Of a stretch of 64,000 nt of DNA, positions 59,201 through 64,000 are shown one piece after another. Both the position numbers and the translations under genes were made by a program. The first letter of the stretch is position 1, and every line of letters begins with the position of its first letter. Origin of the DNA: Corella eumyota (taxonomy: Eukaryota; Chordata; Ascidiacea; Phlebobranchia; Corellidae); NCBI GenBank assembly GCA_963082875.1, contig OY720098.1, forward strand, positions 15,376,001 to 15,440,000. The letters are read 5' to 3'. The notes beneath the pieces were generated by a model. It saw only the letters and a program-made list of their open reading frames with translations. It had not been told where the DNA came from and did not search any database.

Positions 59201-62200
59201 TATTGAATGATCCCATTTTCCAACTCCTTCCGCCTCTCTTGATGAAATAGTTTGAGATGATATTACAGCACAGTCAATATATCTTAATGTTTTCACATTT
59301 GATACAAAATTTAAAAATTGTAAGTTGTCAAGTTTTCGGTTGTCATCCCATATAAGATTTCTCTCTTCCAAAATGTCGTTGAGTCCAAGCCAGTTTCTAC
59401 CTCTATCTTCTTGTAAAATGTAAGATAAAATTTTGTCCCGCATTTGTTGACTGCGAATAATGGGAAGTTTTGCTTTTTGTTCTAGACAAGTTCTCTGTGC
59501 AGATAGATAGCTTCTACTTTCGTTATAAATTTTATAGCAAATTGGTGAATCAGAAACATAACCAGTTGGACATGACGAATCATGTAAAGCAACTCTTTCT
59601 AAAATTTACAATTATTTTGTTATTGATTAATATTTATATTGATAACATTTTAATTGCTTATTATCAACTTTAATTTCTATTAAACTAACAAACTTTACAT
59701 TTGAAGTCTCTTACAAAAAAAAGGTAACAAGAGCCCAAGTTTGACATTTTCCTTAAAATTTACAGAAAAAAAACAAATACTTCTGTACTTGTATAAAACC
59801 ACTGCAATTAAATCAGTTTTATAATTTTTTTTTTAATTTTAGTTTTGCAGAACAAACAAAATTTTTTTTTCTTGACTTACTTGGAAGGAGCAAACATGGC
59901 AACAAACGACATAAATCTAGTATTCTATTTGGGCCCTCGCATGATGCAGATCCAACTAAATTAGATTCTAAACAGCTTCTTGTTCTTCGAATTACTCCCG
60001 ATCCACAAGTCACTGAACAAGTACTTCCCACCCAGTTACTCCATTCTCCTAATACATATTAAAAATAATGTCAATAAAAACTTTTATGCATTAAGTATTA
60101 TTGTGTTTTGTTTAAAATATTTGCACAATAAAAACGTCCACAACTTTTATTTGTCCTTAAAACATAAATTCTAAATTTAAAAAAGTGTAAAAAAAACCTA
60201 TGGATCGACAAACCCACACTTTAACGCAATGACTTCATTAGATATCAAATTAAATGTGCATTAGAAATTATTTTTGTTTATCTTTTTAAATAAAAGTAAA
60301 TGTTTGTTTGTTTAAATATTTTTTTCTTACACTAAGATAAAATATAACTTACGTTTAGGACAAGCCTCTAAGTTACATTGTTTCTGTTGTTTTAAACTTC
60401 CAGGACATAAAATAATTCCAACTTCATTTTGTTCGCTACAGATTCTTGTTCTAGTCTGTGTTCCATTTCCACACGAAACACTACAACCCCACATTGTCCA
60501 TTTATTCCAATTTCCTAACTTTTCTAAATAAATAAATATATTCCTTTTATTATGGCAATATAATAATGATATTGCGAACCAAAAGATTTTGGTCATCCAA
60601 CTACTTAATTTTTTGTTTTAAATTTGATGCTTAGGTTTTACCTTCGCAGGTTGGTCTTGTTGATGAAAAAGTTTCTCCCCAAATGCAAGTGGATGTTTTC
60701 TCCCCACTAAGAACATAGTCTTGATTACATGCATAAGTTATATCTTGACCCACAGATATTAAACTACCAGGCGACAATTCGACCAATTTTCCGTTAACAG
60801 ATGGTTCAGGTACAGTACAAGCAAGTCCTAAACAAATATATCATTTTTTCATCGTTAAGTTTTTATAAAATATTAATTAGTTTTTATTATTTGATTAAAA
60901 AATACAAACTTGTTTGACAACGGTCTCCGATGTAGAAGATATTACAAATACATTACATTCTGTCAATTCTGTTTCGACATATTCCACTTCTCCCACAAGT
61001 GTTTTCCGAACATCTTATTTCTATACATAATTACTTTGTTAATATATCAAAATATTTAGCAAGGACCGTAAAGTACAATAGGTGATTCAAATATACAAAT
61101 TTCGAGTGTTAAGAACCAAAATCGCAAATAATTTTAAAAGTTACCACAATTTTCATCTTCATCGATTGTTATATTATCCAGAACAATGACGGGTGAAATA
61201 GATCTGGTTCCACGATTTGCATTAAATTCAATCTGATAATTATTTCTTTTGTTAATTAAAATGACGGAATTTAACCAAGTTTCTTCCGGTTCGTGTTCAA
61301 GTGCCGCCCATATTTTTTGTCTGGAAAAATATTAAACCAAAAAATTCTTTGTACCAATATTTTTGTTGATACTTCTACCAAACAGGACATACCTTTCTCC
61401 ATTAGTAACTTCGTTCACGACAAACTTATCACCTTTGCGTAATCGATTTAACTTGTAAAAGAATTTAATGCATTTTCGTCCTGTTAGAACCGGTAAAAGA
61501 AGAGTGGAAATTGTGTTTGTTCCGACATTTTGAAAGTTTGTTTTTAATACAAATCCTGTAAAAAAAATTGTTTTTTCCTTGTTAATTTTCTTGTTGCAAT
61601 ATAAGGGTCATGTTTTTTTACTATTACTAAATATATAGCAAAATATATGAAAAATGTAGTTCTCCAGTCAGCAGTAACTTTGCAAAAACACACATAAATC
61701 TACAAGAAGCATTTAATGTCGCAACAATAACTAAACACTTTTTACTCACAGCATTTTACTTTGCGTTACATACAATCAACAAAGATCAAAATAAGAAAGC
61801 AATTTATCTACTAGATTAAAAAAGAAACCATTCTAAAAAAATGTCGTGTTGATTAAGTACAACTACACAAAAAATCATTAGTTTAAATATATTACCTCTT
61901 GAGTCATTTGGAACATCTCTGGTAAATTCTCGAATCCAGTCATAATTTTTACTGATAAAACCGCAAGTCGAATCAGAACCTCCTCTTTCAAAATCACAAC
62001 TGCTGTCTTAAATATTAAACATAATTTAGTAAATCTAGTTATGATATGAAACTATGTGCAAATAAAAGCTTTTTTGTTAACCTAAAAACTGTATCTATGC
62101 TTTGCATTGTTTACCCGATCTCTTGGGGTATCACTTATGTCTGTATAGCATTTTCTTTATATTAAATATTATTGCATATTCATTTTTAAAATGCTACAGG

Positions 62201-63173
62201 GAACATAGCTTAAAAAAACTTGCTTTGTAGTTAATATTAGTTTAACCGGATGTCTATACTGTAAAATTAGAAAGTGTTGTATAAATTTTAACTTACAAAT
62301 GCATACTGGTGCTTTGCCACTCCAACGTCTCGTTGATAAACAAATTCTTTGATTTATTCCTTCAAGGATATATCCAGGATTGCAAGTATAGGTTATAACT
62401 TGGTTATAGGTTCGCTCGCCTGATATCATTCCATTTGGAAATGGCTCTAATTCGTTACAGGCTGCATCTTAAAAACTTTTAAATGTTATAAATAGAAATA
62501 AACAAAAAAAAATTTCAAATAAATAAAATTTAAAAAAAAAAGAATTTTAAATGTATAGATATTGAACACAACTTAAGTATTACAAAAAAGTAAATCACAA
62601 TTAATTTAAATTTTAAGAAAAAACCTTTTTTGTTAATTTTTTTGTTAATTTTACAAGAGTTAGTTTCATTTTTATATTTTTAAAGTTTAAAAACAACCAA
62701 TTAAATTGCGTAAAATAAAATACTTGGATTAAAACAGCTAAGTCCACATCCTCCGTCGCATAAACATTCTTTAAGTACTCCTCTACACTCTGCATCAGTC
62801 GTACATCTTTTTCTACAAGTATGTCCTTCTGGACTTTAGACAAATCACGGGGGCATTTTTCTTGTCCGTTAATAACTAAAAATAAAGTTGCATTAAATAT
62901 TGGGATTAATGTGCTTTATTATATATTACCATCTTTTCTAATTTTAAAATATTTCAAAACGGCACTTTATTTTAAGCGTTTTTAAAAACCACCAAATAGC
63001 AAAGATTAAGAAAGTCTTAGAAATTAAAAAAACTTAGGTTTTGGCGTGACTCTATATTTAGACCAAGTGTAGACTGCCTACTTGATACGAAGAAGATTTA
63101 AAAATAAAAAAATAAATATAGGCTTACCTAGTATTATTAATATTAAAACAATGGCAACTATTAGTATTTTCAT
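56226..63173 (-). pseudogene. Lectin-TSP1 mosaic paralogue (M3), probably a pseudogene
   Basis: Exons, 5' to 3': 63128-63173, 62724-62875, 62297-62467, 61896-62006, 61393-61555, 61145-61320, 60910-61020, 60642-60827, 60353-60523, 59881-60048, 58996-59598, 58744-58911, 58431-58592, 57997-58158, 57722-57883, 57276-57437, 56543-56704, 56226-about 56402. Order: signal peptide (MKILIVAIVLILIIL), WAP-like, CCP, MAM, EGF, CCP, TSP1 x2, lectin plus unnamed module, then six TSP1 (alternating two types). Two lesions: the WAP-like exon is 152 nt against 153 in M1 and M2 (one base missing near 62835, which shifts the frame and destroys its cysteine pattern), and the EGF exon has TAA at 60955-60953 where M2 has GAA. 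The last exon lacks an AG at the usual place; the nearest adds one codon. No exons were seen downstream. A start after the EGF exon would still leave intact lectin and TSP1 modules. Sequencing error cannot be excluded for either lesion. Confidence 0.7.
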
Positions 63174-64000
63174 TAAGCCCTTTTTCTATTTCTATATTAA
63201 ATTTAAAAATAATGGGCTATCATCAGTTATCTACGTATCTTTAAACTCAACGTTATGAGCGCATAAAAATCCAGCAATACAAGTTTTTATGTTTTCTGCA
63301 GTCAATTGCCTAAAGCTATAATACATACCTAAAATATACATTTTTTGAACAAACCAGCTTTATCCAATATAAATGTTAAACTTAAGTGCACTACCAAAAC
63401 AAACAATATTTTTAATATTTAACCGAGATCACTTTTAGTTTAGATTATTTTTGATTTTAATTTTTATACACAAATCTTCCTAAAAAGTTTTTTATTTACC
63501 GCATACCCAAAAAGAAGACTAAAAATTACAGGCTTTTGTTTATCATCTTTTTGAAAGCCTAAGGCCTTTGGCAAAAAAATTATAAAATTAACTTTTTTTC
63601 TAGTGCCTTCTTAAAATGAAACGTCTTGAATAATAAAACCCAGATATAGAGCTTAATATATTTAGCCTGTTCGGTTCCCTTACAATTAACAATTACATAT
63701 TGGCATTAAGAAACAAATATTTGCTTGAATTTGTTATTGTTAATACCCGTTTCACTCACTTTCGTTGAGATTGAATACGTTATTAAACTTTTTACAACAT
63801 TTGGGTCAAGCTTTTAAATATATATTTAATTCTATGCTTACTTATAAAGAATCAGATCGTTTTCACAAATTCACATTTTATCTGTATTTTATCAGAGGTT
63901 TAGAATCACGCTTACCTTATTTGTTCTTGTCTTCACCGAACTATCAAATGTTTAAAAAATACATAGAGTCCATAAATAACCTTACATTTTGTTAAAATAT
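63174..64000. other. Upstream region of M3
   Basis: AT-rich sequence that should hold the M3 promoter. Parts resemble the M2 upstream region (GTTTATC, then a segment with GAAAGCC, near 53200 and 63540). An open frame of about 76 codons at 63765-63995 resembles nothing known and is probably chance. Confidence 0.4.

Noticed and set aside
1-64000. CRISPR arrays, rRNA genes and intact tRNA genes
   Set aside because: None seen; the tRNA-like matches are SINE heads or the 77-bp array, with degenerate structure.

Overview
The window is AT-rich eukaryotic DNA with compact, multi-exon genes (introns mostly 70-900 bp) and conventional GT-AG splice sites. The gene content is that of an invertebrate chordate, most likely an ascidian tunicate: ACAD11, L-fucose kinase, complement factor B/C2-type proteases (CCP-VWA-trypsin), and large secreted mosaics of CCP, MAM, EGF, C-type lectin and thrombospondin-1 modules. 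I assembled exons by reading splice sites and checking phase. The three complete large models (1011, 981 and 1464 residues) keep phase from start to stop. The species itself is inference.

Layout. 0.8-6.5 kb (+): 3' part of ACAD11, with introns full of tRNA-derived SINEs and a 77-bp tandem tRNA-like array. 6.5-10.65 kb: intergenic. 10.65-14.0 kb (+): intronless L-fucose kinase, 1123 codons. 15.0-22.8 kb (-) and 23.96-28.96 kb (-): two tandem factor B-like genes, here Bf-A and Bf-B, each 19 coding exons. 29.75-40.66 kb (+): a 24-exon mosaic gene (M1), head-to-head with Bf-B. 40.9-42.0 kb: tandem repeat. 42.2-43.4 kb (+): small IAP-like gene with a degenerate BIR and an intact RING. 45.34-52.82 kb (-): second mosaic gene (M2). 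56.2-63.17 kb (-): third mosaic copy (M3), probably a pseudogene.

How the genes relate. Bf-A, Bf-B and M1-M3 all begin with a signal peptide, an eight-cysteine WAP-like exon and a CCP module, all with phase-1 exon borders, so the protease and lectin families probably share an N-terminal cassette spread by exon shuffling. The cluster looks like a secreted innate-immunity locus: complement-type convertase proteases beside candidate multivalent recognition proteins. The mosaic genes are evolving fast. M2 is a chimera: its 3' part is an inverted copy of about 2.4 kb of M1 (exons and introns) placed inside an M3-like gene. M2 and M3 share a near-identical tract of about 3 kb. M3 has expanded alternating TSP1 modules, and also carries a one-base deletion and a premature stop. 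These rearrangements, an unnamed module after the lectin domain, and factor B proteins that keep a trypsin-like activation site are the most interesting points in the window.
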